Source: Gammaproteobacteria bacterium
Lineage (GTDB): Bacteria > Pseudomonadota > Gammaproteobacteria > UBA4575
Length of the DNA: 64,000 nucleotides
Direction: 5' to 3'
Assembly: GCA_028279275.1 (NCBI GenBank)
Contig: JANQOB010000006.1
Coordinates: forward strand, 252,799-316,798
The notes beneath the pieces are model-generated. The model was not told the origin of the DNA. It saw only the letters and a list, made by a program, of their open reading frames with translations, and made no database searches. The position numbers and the translations under genes are program-made. Positions 9,407-16,622 of this stretch are shown here, piece after piece (position 1 is the first letter of the stretch; every line of letters begins with the position of its first letter).

Positions 9407-9490
9407 AGATTGTGAGCACGTTTGCGCTAAGGCGAAGTTCTAAACTCGATCAGTTCATTACGATCACAATTACTGAGGAACATGCCTTGG
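9380..9490 (-). ncRNA. Possible structured RNA ending in an intrinsic terminator
   Basis: On the minus strand a segment from about 9490 to 9380 ends in a strong hairpin. Arms 9396-9406 and 9380-9390 are 11 bp with a 5-nt loop, followed by four T. Upstream, ATTGTGA and TCACAAT can close a long-range stem around smaller AACT/AGTT and GCGC/GUGC hairpins. It lies 60-170 nt after the cytochrome gene stop. It may be that gene's 3' UTR and terminator, or a separate small RNA. No matching protein frame is seen. Confidence 0.35.
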
Positions 9491-9550
9491 TAAGTCATAG
9501 TTTAATTTACCACTATTAGCCAAAACCAAAGATTAAAGAATATTGTTAAT

Positions 9551-10120
9551 CTATTCCTGAATAGACTCAAGGTATAATAGCAATTCAAATATTTGTCCTC
9601 TTGCAAATGTTTCAGAAAAACGCGGGCTCATGTTAAGCCAATTTTCTGAATTAAAACGATCACCCCAGATCGGCATTATACGAGTTCCATGGGACGAGAT
9701 TTCTTCACGGCCATCTATGATGTGATAGAGCTTGCTAAAAGGAAATACACCATTATTGTTTTTTTGAATTTGTGTAAGGTCGGTAGGACTGACCTTCAAT
9801 ACATTTGCGTATTCACTTTTACCATTTGCCTTCATTCCATGACAAACAGCACACGACCTCTGATACTCTTCTCTACCCATTAGTAACGCATTTTTTGTCT
9901 CTGCCAATAATGTTTTTTCTGCCAGGCTTTTATTTACTTCTTCCTTTGATTTACTTTTTATTTCCTCTTGAGAGTCAATGATTTCATCAATATTCTCGGA
10001 ATGAACCAAGCTTGAAACCATGCCGAGTAGGCATATGAAAAAAATAAACACTGATGAAGTTTTCAATATTTTTTGCATTTTTGTATTAATTTTTGAAAGT
10101 AATGACATTATATCATGCAC
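9551..10120 (-). CDS. Exported monohaem c-type cytochrome
   Basis: The frame encodes up to 189 residues with a hydrophobic export signal (SSVFIFFICLLGMVSSLV, about residues 22-39). The haem site CAVCH is at residues 90-94, and Met149 in RIMPIWGD is the likely distal ligand. The SPTDLTQ...GVFPF...HIIDGR pattern is typical of small class I periplasmic cytochromes. Specific function is unknown; it is an electron carrier by family. Starts at 10120, 10108 and 10078 are all possible; none has a clear ribosome binding site, and the last gives the most usual signal peptide. It is divergent from the Met-rich repeat gene across an FNR-like site. Confidence 0.8.
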   Translation of the reverse strand: MHDIMSLLSKINTKMQKILKTSSVFIFFICLLGMVSSLVHSENIDEIIDSQEEIKSKSKEEVNKSLAEKTLLAETKNALLMGREEYQRSCAVCHGMKANGKSEYANVLKVSPTDLTQIQKNNNGVFPFSKLYHIIDGREEISSHGTRIMPIWGDRFNSENWLNMSPRFSETFARGQIFELLLYLESIQE

Positions 10121-10197
10121 AATAATTTAGGTGATTATCACTCTGCAACCAAGACTAAAATATACTTAAAAACTAATGGCAGAAAGCAACAATAATA

Positions 10198-10246
10198 TTG
10201 ACCTAAGTCAGTTGTTTCTTGTTTATGATGATTTATATTTAATTAG
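10198..10246 (+). promoter_or_regulatory. FNR/ANR/DNR-type class II promoter
   Basis: TTGACCTAAGTCAG at 10198-10211 resembles the FNR-family site TTGAT-N4-ATCAA, with three mismatches that keep most of the dyad. A -10 like TATATT lies at 10234-10239. A start near 10246 would put the dyad centre at about -41.5, the spacing of FNR-activated class II promoters. It reads toward the Met-rich protein at 10332. The roughly 86-nt leader contains three small hairpins (10248-10264, 10278-10289, 10299-10313). The same site lies about 85 bp from the cytochrome start. Confidence 0.5.
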
Positions 10247-10331
10247 ATGTGGATTTATTCCACACATATAAATTGTGGCCATCAATGGCTCCTCATAATG
10301 AGCTGTATGCTCAAATTGTAATGAGATTATT

Positions 10332-10997
10332 ATGAAGAAATTGTTACTAGTCCTTGTGTCTTTGGTAAGTTTTATTGTTGTTATGAGCTTTTTGACGACT
10401 GTATTTGCCAGTGAAAAAAATCAGTCTGCACGTAATCAAGCAATGGAGCATAAATTTGAGAAAGCTAAAGACTACTATGCTGAATGTAAGCACACATCTG
10501 ATGAACAGTTTGATGCCATCCGCCCATATCTAAAAGCTTTTACCGACGTTGAAGTTATGGCGGAAATGATGTCGGACCCAGCTAAATTCATGAAACTGAT
10601 GCAAGTTGTAAATGATCCACGCGTTATGCATGTGATGATGAAATGCGCCACCGAGCCCGTCATGTGGGATACCTGGATGCGTAACTTATCTGACCCTACT
10701 AAAATGATGAACGCGGGTATGCGATTTATGAATCCAATGATGTATTTTAATTGGTCTATGGCACCAATGAATCCGCAAACTTATGCACCGATGATGAATA
10801 TGATGAGTCCTCAATACTATGTAAATTGGATGAATGCCATGAGCAATCCAGCTTTTTACAATCCTTTTTTCTCAATGATGGACCCGAACTGGTATACGCC
10901 ACGTATGCAGTGGATGATGAATCCAGCATCGTATGCGCCTATGTTTCAAATGATGAATTACATGCAGCCTGTGGCAGACACTTCTGCTGCTGAATAA
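10332..10997 (+). CDS. Exported methionine-rich protein with ten 13-residue [D/N]P repeats
   Basis: The 221-residue protein has a clear signal peptide (residues 1-26, cleavage after VFA). About 36 residues (16%) are Met. From residue 82 to 208, an acidic/Asn/Ser-Pro pair recurs at 82, 95, 108, 121, 134, 147, 159, 172, 184 and 197, a steady 12-13 residue period. Each repeat carries an aromatic or Met at +4 and Met pairs further on. There are two Cys (52 and 105). I do not recognise a named family. The Met density suggests metal binding or an oxidisable scaffold, but this is inference. An FNR-like promoter lies upstream and a strong terminator downstream. Confidence 0.85.
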   Translation: MKKLLLVLVSLVSFIVVMSFLTTVFASEKNQSARNQAMEHKFEKAKDYYAECKHTSDEQFDAIRPYLKAFTDVEVMAEMMSDPAKFMKLMQVVNDPRVMHVMMKCATEPVMWDTWMRNLSDPTKMMNAGMRFMNPMMYFNWSMAPMNPQTYAPMMNMMSPQYYVNWMNAMSNPAFYNPFFSMMDPNWYTPRMQWMMNPASYAPMFQMMNYMQPVADTSAAE

Positions 10998-11134
10998 ATT
11001 TATTAGCAAATGATTATAAACCCCATGTAACACCTTAATATGAGTTTGTTAGGGAACTAATTTTACAAAATAGTTGTCTATATAATTAAATAGACGGACT
11101 TGATAATGGCACATGGAAGTGTCAAGGAATATAT

Positions 11135-11161
11135 AAAAAGGTGCATTCGTGCACCTTTTTT
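11135..11161 (+). terminator. Strong intrinsic terminator
   Basis: AAAAAGGTGCA (11135-11145), a TTCG tetraloop and TGCACCTTTTT (11150-11160) form an 11-bp stem ending in a T run. It ends transcription of the Met-rich gene 140 nt after its stop. The A/T-flanked stem could also act on the opposite strand. Confidence 0.9.
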
Positions 11162-11240
11162 AATTTAAAAAATTACCCTAAGTTAAATCATACTATGATT
11201 GCTATTTTTCAAGAATGGAAATTAGTACTAAAGTAAAAAC

Positions 11241-11564
11241 ATGCCTAAAGTATTAAGCATATTGATTAACGAAGTAGACACATGGGAACCAGACGATCCA
11301 TTGGATTTTGTTGTATCTGCTGTAATCAATGTTGGTGAGAATAATAAAGGGGATAATTTTTATCTTCAGCTATGCACACCAGTTTCAATAAAAAAATTAG
11401 CTGATAAACATGATATTTTTCTTATTGAGAAATGGGAAGGAATCGAAGAATTAAAAGTAAATCTGAATAACTTTATTGAAACAAAACTTAGCGAAAACGA
11501 ACATTTATCAGATTATGAGTGTTTAGATAATTATTGGCATTGGGAACATAGTAAATATAAATAA
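11241..11564 (+). CDS. Imm8-like immunity protein (orphan)
   Basis: The acidic 107-residue cytoplasmic protein has the layout of the Imm8 family of polymorphic-toxin immunity proteins. It has an early W-x-P-D-D-P (WEPDDP), a central F-x-x-x-x-C-T-P (YLQLCTP), an acidic helix with IEELKVNLNNFIETKL, and an aromatic W-x-W-E tail (YWHWEHSKY). Such proteins neutralise a cognate secreted toxin. No toxin gene is visible nearby, so it would be an orphan or a distant partner. The assignment is from motif memory alone and could be wrong at family level. Confidence 0.5.
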   Translation: MPKVLSILINEVDTWEPDDPLDFVVSAVINVGENNKGDNFYLQLCTPVSIKKLADKHDIFLIEKWEGIEELKVNLNNFIETKLSENEHLSDYECLDNYWHWEHSKYK

Positions 11565-11602
11565 TTATCGGTAATTATCTAATGACTGCTTATAACCTAA
11601 AG

Positions 11603-11631
11603 TTGGCATAGGTTGCGTATACATTTAAATA
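11603..11631 (+). promoter_or_regulatory. Sigma70-like promoter of the 50-residue protein
   Basis: TTGGCA (11603-11608) and TAAATA (11626-11631) are separated by exactly 17 nt. Transcription would begin near 11638, about three bases before the ATG at 11641, so the message may be leaderless. This agrees with the absence of a ribosome binding site. Confidence 0.4.
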
Positions 11632-11640
11632 CTTATCATT

Positions 11641-11793
11641 ATGAATATTGAATCACAAACGTTAGTTTATTTAATTTTGTTGATGTTGGCCGATACGATA
11701 GTTCCACTTCCAATTACAGGAGGTATATTACTTTTTGTGATATTAAAAAAACCCGAGTGGTTTAAAGATTTGTATCACCAAATTTATAGATAG
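11641..11793 (+). CDS. Small hydrophobic protein, 50 residues
   Basis: ATG at 11641 opens a 50-codon frame ending in TAG at 11793. It has a hydrophobic stretch (LVYLILLMLADTIVPLPITGGILLFVIL, about residues 8-35) and a charged aromatic tail (KKPEWFKDLYHQIYR). The sequence is plausible as a small one- or two-pass inner-membrane protein. Similar short proteins with a P-x-W-F tail occur in other proteobacteria as far as I recall, but no function is known. No Shine-Dalgarno sequence is present. Confidence 0.5.
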   Translation: MNIESQTLVYLILLMLADTIVPLPITGGILLFVILKKPEWFKDLYHQIYR

Positions 11794-11948
11794 TTAATTT
11801 GAGCATCATCCATTAAAAACAAACAAAAAATGTCTAATCAAAATTAGCCCAGTTAACTTGTATAGGACAGCGGCAAGAATCAATACATAAATTTAATACT
11901 CGTCTATAAATATATACCTAAAAATAAAGATTAATTTTAATTGGAGAT

Positions 11949-13040
11949 ATGCTAGTGAAGTTGTTTGAAGAATTTATTATTGATGGAATTCATCTAAAGA
12001 ATCGCATTGTTATGGCCCCTATGACACGGGCACGCGCTGGTGAACAACGCATACCAAATGATTTAATGGTGGAGTATTACACACAGCGTGCATCAGCAGG
12101 TTTAATCATCACAGAAGCTACGACAATTTCAGAACAAGCTAATGGGTGGTTGCATTCTCCAGGTATCTATACTGATGAAATGGCAGAAGGCTGGCGAAAA
12201 GTTGTTGATTCAGTGCATAAAAAAAATGGAAATATCTTCTTACAACTATGGCATTGCGGCCGAGCATCTCATAGTAGTTTCCATAAGGGTGCGCCTGCGG
12301 TAGCACCATCTGCCATTAAAATAAATGGTGACTACATCCATACTCCAACTGGAAAACAAAAGTACGAAACACCTAAAGCGCTCACTTTAGAAGAGATAGA
12401 GCAGACAAAACTAGACTATCGTAATGCTGCTCAACGAGCATTGGATATGGGATTTGATGGTATTGAAATTCATTCTGCAAATGGATATTTGCTGGATACA
12501 TTCCTTCAATCCAAAACTAATCATCGAGAAGATGCATACGGTGGCAGTATTGAATCACGTTATCGCATGCTTGATGAAGTTGTAAGAGATGTCACTTCAA
12601 TATGGACTGCAAACAGAGTAGGAGTTCGACTCTCACCTAATGGTGTTTTTAATGATATGGGGTCTGAAGACTATCGTGAGCAATTTACTTATGTAGCCAA
12701 TCAACTCAACAACTATGGATTAGCTTATTTGCATGTAATGGATGGACTGGGGTTTGGTTTTCATGAGTTGGGCGAACCCATGACTTTGTCTGAGTTTAGA
12801 AAAGTATACAAAAATCCAATTATGGGAAATACGGGCTATACGCAAGAGTTAGCAGAAAAAGCGTTACAAGATAATAGTGCAGATTTAATCGCATTCGGTC
12901 GGCCATTTATAAGTAACCCTGACTTGGTTGAAAGATTTAAAAGTAACTTTCCACTTAATCCTGAGGCAGATATGTCTACATGGTACACACCTGCAGGCAA
13001 AGAAGGATACATCGATTTCCCCAGTGCAAACATTCAATAA
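11949..13040 (+). CDS. Old Yellow Enzyme family alkene reductase
   Basis: The 363-residue FMN-dependent TIM-barrel oxidoreductase is related to NemA and XenB. It reduces activated C=C bonds, nitro compounds or quinone-like electrophiles with NAD(P)H. Signatures include NRIVMAPMTRARA near the N-terminus, the substrate-binding H-x-x-N in EIHSANGYLLDTFLQ, YGGSIESRYR, and GRPFISNPDLVER. GGAGAT a few bases upstream supports the start at 11949. The gene is followed at 50 nt by a royal-jelly-family gene and then an intradiol dioxygenase, suggesting a small gene set acting on aromatic or quinone compounds. Confidence 0.9.
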   Translation: MLVKLFEEFIIDGIHLKNRIVMAPMTRARAGEQRIPNDLMVEYYTQRASAGLIITEATTISEQANGWLHSPGIYTDEMAEGWRKVVDSVHKKNGNIFLQLWHCGRASHSSFHKGAPAVAPSAIKINGDYIHTPTGKQKYETPKALTLEEIEQTKLDYRNAAQRALDMGFDGIEIHSANGYLLDTFLQSKTNHREDAYGGSIESRYRMLDEVVRDVTSIWTANRVGVRLSPNGVFNDMGSEDYREQFTYVANQLNNYGLAYLHVMDGLGFGFHELGEPMTLSEFRKVYKNPIMGNTGYTQELAEKALQDNSADLIAFGRPFISNPDLVERFKSNFPLNPEADMSTWYTPAGKEGYIDFPSANIQ

Positions 13041-13089
13041 TTACAATTATTGTGGCTGCTCAAGATCAATATTCATCAATTATATACAA

Positions 13090-14169
13090 ATGAAAAAGTT
13101 AATATTAATTATTAATGCATTATTGTTTTTAATAACAACTCAAATTATTTCTGCACAAGAATTAGAAACAGTAGCAAGGTTTGATTCAAAAACTCCACCT
13201 GGAAATATCGCCATCGGTCCTGAAGGCAGGATATTTTTGAGTGTTCATGAATTTTACGGTCAAGCTATTAAAGTAGTCGAATTACATGACGATGGTTCAA
13301 CTCAACCATACCCAAATAAAGAATGGGCCTACGCACCCAACGATGGCAATGGCCTATATGGAGTTTTGGGTCTTAACGTCGACGAAAATGGAATCTTGTG
13401 GATGTTAGATACATCGGGGGTGGATCGTGCAGGTCGATTGATTGGCTGGAATACTAAAAAGGAAACTTTACATAGAATGGTTTATTTGGCTAAACCTATC
13501 ATTAATTCCACGAGTTTCTTAAATGACATAGCTGTGGATAGTAAACATGGATATGTTTACATTGCAGATACTGCCGGGGAAAACAATGCAGCGATAATTG
13601 TCGTAAATATGGAAACAGGACAGGCTCGCCGTATTCTAGAAGGCTCAAAGTATACAATTGCAGAAGACATCGATATGGTAATTGATGGTCGTGTAATAAA
13701 AGTAAATGATGAAGAAGCTCGATTGGGAATCAATCCAATCACTATAGATCCAAACTTTGATTGGCTTTATTTTGGAGCTATGACTGGCACATCTGTGTAT
13801 AGAATTAAAACCTCAGATTTAAGAAATACATCAATTAGTCAGAAAGAACTAGAAGATCGTGTGGAACGTTATGGTGACAAACCCATTTCCGACGGAATAA
13901 CGATTGATGGTGGAGGAAATGTATATATTACCTCGATCACTGATGACTCAATTGGTGTTGTTGGAAAAGACGGCGTCTACAAAACTCTTTTTAAACAAGA
14001 CAATCTTTCTTGGCCTGATGGTTTTTCATATGGTGCAGATCATAAAATTTACTTCACTGTGAATGAACTTCATCGCTCACCTGTATTAAATGATGGCAAA
14101 AATGGCAGCCAAAATGAAATGAAGGTCATGCGGTTTGATGCCTTGGTGAAAGGAAAACAAGGCCGTTAG
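13090..14169 (+). CDS. Exported major royal jelly/Yellow family protein
   Basis: The 359-residue protein has a signal peptide (residues 1-21, ending IISA). Its beta-propeller motifs are of the bacterial MRJP family: NDIAVDSKHGYVYIADTAG, GINPITIDPNFDWLYFGAMTG, and VERYGDKPISDGITID. The frame extends upstream into the preceding gene, but the ATG at 13090 begins the signal peptide and lies after that gene's stop. Bacterial members are thought to be lactonase or ligand-binding periplasmic proteins; function is unproven. Co-orientation with the reductase and dioxygenase suggests one transcript. Confidence 0.88.
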   Translation: MKKLILIINALLFLITTQIISAQELETVARFDSKTPPGNIAIGPEGRIFLSVHEFYGQAIKVVELHDDGSTQPYPNKEWAYAPNDGNGLYGVLGLNVDENGILWMLDTSGVDRAGRLIGWNTKKETLHRMVYLAKPIINSTSFLNDIAVDSKHGYVYIADTAGENNAAIIVVNMETGQARRILEGSKYTIAEDIDMVIDGRVIKVNDEEARLGINPITIDPNFDWLYFGAMTGTSVYRIKTSDLRNTSISQKELEDRVERYGDKPISDGITIDGGGNVYITSITDDSIGVVGKDGVYKTLFKQDNLSWPDGFSYGADHKIYFTVNELHRSPVLNDGKNGSQNEMKVMRFDALVKGKQGR

Positions 14170-14221
14170 TTATTATTAATTTTAACTTCAGCTATTAGCT
14201 TGTAACTCACTTATTACGAAA

Positions 14222-14860
14222 ATGAATCGCCGTAAATTCTTAAAAACTGGAGCTATGAGTATTTTGATTGCATGTGATCAAGCAACGGCCAATCCTGAAA
14301 AAGCGCTCAACAGACCTACACCAACAGAAATAGAAGGACCGTTCTATCCGCTTAATGCTCAGAAAGATAAAGATTTTGATCTTACGAAAATTGCGGGGCA
14401 TGAGGAGGAAGCGCTTGGAGAGCATATATATATTGCTGGAAGTGTATATGATTTAGAAGGTCAACCAATAGAAGAAGCAATTGTAGATATTTGGCAAGCT
14501 AACGCTGCTGGAAAATACGCACATCCACATGATCCCAATCCGGCACCAGTCGATCCCAACTTTCAAGGCTGGGCAATTGTTCCTAGTGGAAAGACTGGTG
14601 AATTCCGATTCAAGACGGTACTGCCAGGAGCCTATCCAGCTAGTGCGCGTTGGATGCGACCACCACACATTCATTTCAAAGTTACTAAAAAAGGTTACGC
14701 TGACTTAATTACTCAGATGTATTTTCCTGAACAACCATTGAACCAAATCGATAAACTGCTTCAGCGAAAGAGCCGAGAAGAACAAGAGCTCATGATAGCG
14801 AAAAAAGATTCCGAGAAGCCTAACACATACCATTACAGTCTTTTTATTGAAAAAGCCTGA
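14222..14860 (+). CDS. Exported intradiol ring-cleavage dioxygenase
   Basis: The 212-residue protein belongs to the catechol/protocatechuate 3,4-dioxygenase fold. The non-haem Fe(III) ligands appear as Tyr99 (GKYAHP), Tyr138 (GAYP), His149 and His151 (PHIHFK). The N-terminus has a twin-arginine motif (RRKFLK) and a lipobox-like LIAC ending at Cys18, so it is probably a Tat-exported lipoprotein. An exported intradiol enzyme differs from the cytoplasmic PcaGH used in the beta-ketoadipate pathway. The substrate is unknown. It follows the royal-jelly gene by 52 nt. Confidence 0.88.
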   Translation: MNRRKFLKTGAMSILIACDQATANPEKALNRPTPTEIEGPFYPLNAQKDKDFDLTKIAGHEEEALGEHIYIAGSVYDLEGQPIEEAIVDIWQANAAGKYAHPHDPNPAPVDPNFQGWAIVPSGKTGEFRFKTVLPGAYPASARWMRPPHIHFKVTKKGYADLITQMYFPEQPLNQIDKLLQRKSREEQELMIAKKDSEKPNTYHYSLFIEKA

Positions 14861-15243
14861 CAAATTAATTCAAATATTGTTCTTTTCGTTGATATGTTAC
14901 ATGTCCAACATTGACCACTCATGGTCACAAGACAAAATTGTAAATAACAAAGTTATAGTCCATGTTTACGCTACAATGCGAACCCAAGATCTATCTTTTT
15001 GAAATATTTAATACAAACAAGCATAGTTATCATCACTATCACAACCGACACAAATATGTGTGCTTAAACAACTACGATATTTCAAATAAGCACTTACAGA
15101 CAGCAGGTTAATCCCTTAATTGTATAGGACCGAACTCATCTTTTGAGGTATACGAAAAAAGTACAACCTAGAGAATTAATGAATGCTAGTTACAATATTG
15201 CAATTAATTATATAAGTTAGATTTGTTGCTTAAGAGGACAATG
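14861..15243. other. Intergenic region, no gene seen; one operator-like palindrome
   Basis: No coding frame is convincing across 383 nt. TGACCA (14912-14917) and TGGTCA (14922-14927) form a perfect 6-bp inverted repeat with a 4-nt spacer, the form of a dimeric repressor site. The AAGAGGA sequence at 15232-15238 is the ribosome binding site of the rhomboid gene. Confidence 0.4.
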
Positions 15244-15882
15244 ATGTCAGGATTTACTACCCCATATTCTTTGATTCCACCTGTTGTCAAATCGTTGCTC
15301 ATAGTAAATGGAGTGATGTTCATTCTACAAATATATATGGGTAATACATTAATTAGAGAATTAGCACTTTGGCCACTTGATATGACTTCTATGGCGAGTT
15401 TTGGAATTGATCGCCCTGAATTCAGATTTTCACAATTAATAACTTATGCATTTCTTCATGGAGGAGTCATGCATTTGTTGTTGAATATGTATGCATTATG
15501 GATGTTTGGTTCACGCATTGAACATTTATGGGGCTCTAAAGTTTTTATTGTCTATTACCTCGTTTGCGTTATTGGTGCAGGACTAACACAGTTGTTAGTT
15601 ACTTCTCAAAGTGGAAGTATTTATCCAACAGTAGGTGCTTCGGGCGGTGTTTTCGGTTTATTACTTGCGTTTGGTATTTTTTATCCTCGTGAGAGAATTA
15701 TCCTAATTTTTCCTCCAATCCCTATCGAAGCAAGATGGTTCGTAATAATATTTGGCGCGATTGAATTATGGTTTGGAATTACTGGCACAGCTGAGGGTAT
15801 TGCACATTTCGCACATTTAGGAGGAATGTTGTTTGGCTTCTTAATGATTCTTTATTGGAAAAACAATCCACCGCGATTTTAA
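15244..15882 (+). CDS. Rhomboid family intramembrane serine protease
   Basis: The 212-residue polytopic protein cleaves transmembrane helices inside the inner membrane. Catalytic Ser133 lies in GASGGVFGLL, and His191 in HFAHLGGMLFGF. The conserved oxyanion residues H77 and N81 are in HGGVMHLLLNMYALWMFG. About six membrane helices are visible. ATG at 15241 and 15244 follow each other; AGAGGA at 15233-15238 is better spaced for the second. The substrate cannot be inferred. Confidence 0.92.
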   Translation: MSGFTTPYSLIPPVVKSLLIVNGVMFILQIYMGNTLIRELALWPLDMTSMASFGIDRPEFRFSQLITYAFLHGGVMHLLLNMYALWMFGSRIEHLWGSKVFIVYYLVCVIGAGLTQLLVTSQSGSIYPTVGASGGVFGLLLAFGIFYPRERIILIFPPIPIEARWFVIIFGAIELWFGITGTAEGIAHFAHLGGMLFGFLMILYWKNNPPRF

Positions 15883-16038
15883 GACAAACTACTTGAATGA
15901 ATAGAAATGTATTGAATTAAAAAGTTCTAACATATAGTAACTATTAAAATTGGCATAAAAATAATTTTCTATGCTAGTCTAAAGTGTAAGCGAATATCCG
16001 CTATTATTTGAAAGCAGACATAAATAATATAAAAGGCC

Positions 16039-16275
16039 ATGCTTCGAAAGCTAATTACAAAGTATAAAACTGGCAATAAGAAAGACAGACATTGGATTTT
16101 ATTTTCAATGTTGGTTTTTTCTTGGTTATTAGGAATGATAGGCCTAGTGTTAGTAAAATATGAATTTATAGGTATAGGAAGATTATTAGCAATAACTGGA
16201 ATAGCTTTTGGTTCTATTTTCTTATTTATGGGTTTGATGAATATACTCACAGGACCAAATGAGAAGAGTAATTGA
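16039..16275 (+). CDS. Small two-helix membrane protein
   Basis: The frame encodes 78 residues: a basic N-terminus (MLRKLITKYKTGNKKDRH) followed by two hydrophobic segments (about residues 20-40 and 45-70). The opposite strand has a longer frame (15969-16409) of low-complexity character that I regard as its shadow. Composition fits a small inner-membrane protein. No family is recognised and no clear ribosome binding site is present. Confidence 0.45.
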   Translation: MLRKLITKYKTGNKKDRHWILFSMLVFSWLLGMIGLVLVKYEFIGIGRLLAITGIAFGSIFLFMGLMNILTGPNEKSN

Positions 16276-16279
16276 AAAA

Positions 16280-16390
16280 GGCTGTCCTGCAAATTAGTCG
16301 AGCCCGATCGTTCGAGACTTACCGATGACATCAATATCAAAATATCCCTTGTAAGGAATATTTTGATATTGGCGCGCCCGGAGAGATTGA
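16280..16390 (-). repeat. Diverged copy A of the tRNA-Arg 3' end plus terminator unit
   Basis: This segment aligns along its length with 16454-16568. Shared blocks are GGCT.TCCTGC.AATT.GTCGA, CCG.TCG.TCGA and the 20-nt piece ending in the tRNA-Arg acceptor strand (16370-16388). Its hairpin arms 16332-16345 and 16358-16371 are 14 bp and perfect, yet differ in sequence from those of copy B. The rest of a tRNA is missing, so this copy is not a functional tRNA gene. Confidence 0.75.
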
Positions 16391-16453
16391 TTCGTGTCTT
16401 CCATGACACTCACATTCGCTTCTCTCATGCGTCGCTAACGCGACGTCCAAATT

Positions 16454-16568
16454 GGCTATCCTGCCAATTTGTCGAAATCAACCGTTCGAATGACTTTCCG
16501 ATATATCAATACAAAAAAAGAACCTTACAGGTCCTTTTTTTGTATTGGCGCGCCCGGAGAGATTCGAA
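16454..16568 (-). repeat. Copy B of the repeat unit, overlapping the intact tRNA-Arg 3' end
   Basis: This is the counterpart of copy A and includes the terminator and the true 3' end of tRNA-Arg. The two units are direct repeats about 175 bp apart. Possible origins are tandem duplication or a decayed integration event at the tRNA 3' end. Confidence 0.75.
16507..16547 (-). terminator. Terminator of tRNA-Arg
   Basis: Arms 16507-16520 and 16534-16547 are perfectly complementary over 14 bp. The minus-strand transcript has a run of seven U within the descending arm. The hairpin begins inside the encoded CCA end of the tRNA, so terminator and tRNA overlap by two bases. Confidence 0.8.
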
Positions 16569-16622
16569 CTCCCGACCGCTCGGTTCGTAGCCGAGTACTC
16601 TATCCAGCTGAGCTACGGGCGC
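16546..16622 (-). tRNA. tRNA-Arg(ACG)
   Basis: The 77-nt cloverleaf has acceptor GCGCCCG pairing with CGGGCGC, a D-arm with AGCTCAGCTGGATAGAGT, an anticodon stem CTCGG/CCGAG with loop CTACGAA (anticodon ACG), and a T-arm with GTTCGAATC. The 3' CCA is encoded (complement of 16546-16548). ACG would be read as ICG after TadA editing. It is divergent from tRNA-Ser, in the csrA neighbourhood typical of Gammaproteobacteria. Confidence 0.97.

Noticed and set aside
9409..9472. CRP-type site from the ATTGTGA and TCACAAT half sites
   Set aside because: The half sites are about 50 bp apart, far too wide for one CRP dimer; they fit an RNA stem better.
10751..10993. 80-codon frame in +2 relative to the Met-rich gene
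   Set aside because: It is a by-product of the repetitive ATG-rich codons; the named frame has a signal peptide and a regular repeat.
15969..16409. 146-codon frame on the minus strand
   Set aside because: Composition is Ile/Asn/Lys-rich shadow sequence, it runs through the repeat unit, and the plus-strand 78-residue protein has better membrane-protein character.
16280..16568. Active integrated element at tRNA-Arg
   Set aside because: No integrase or cargo is present between the two 20-nt repeats; only about 175 bp separates them, so at most a scar remains.
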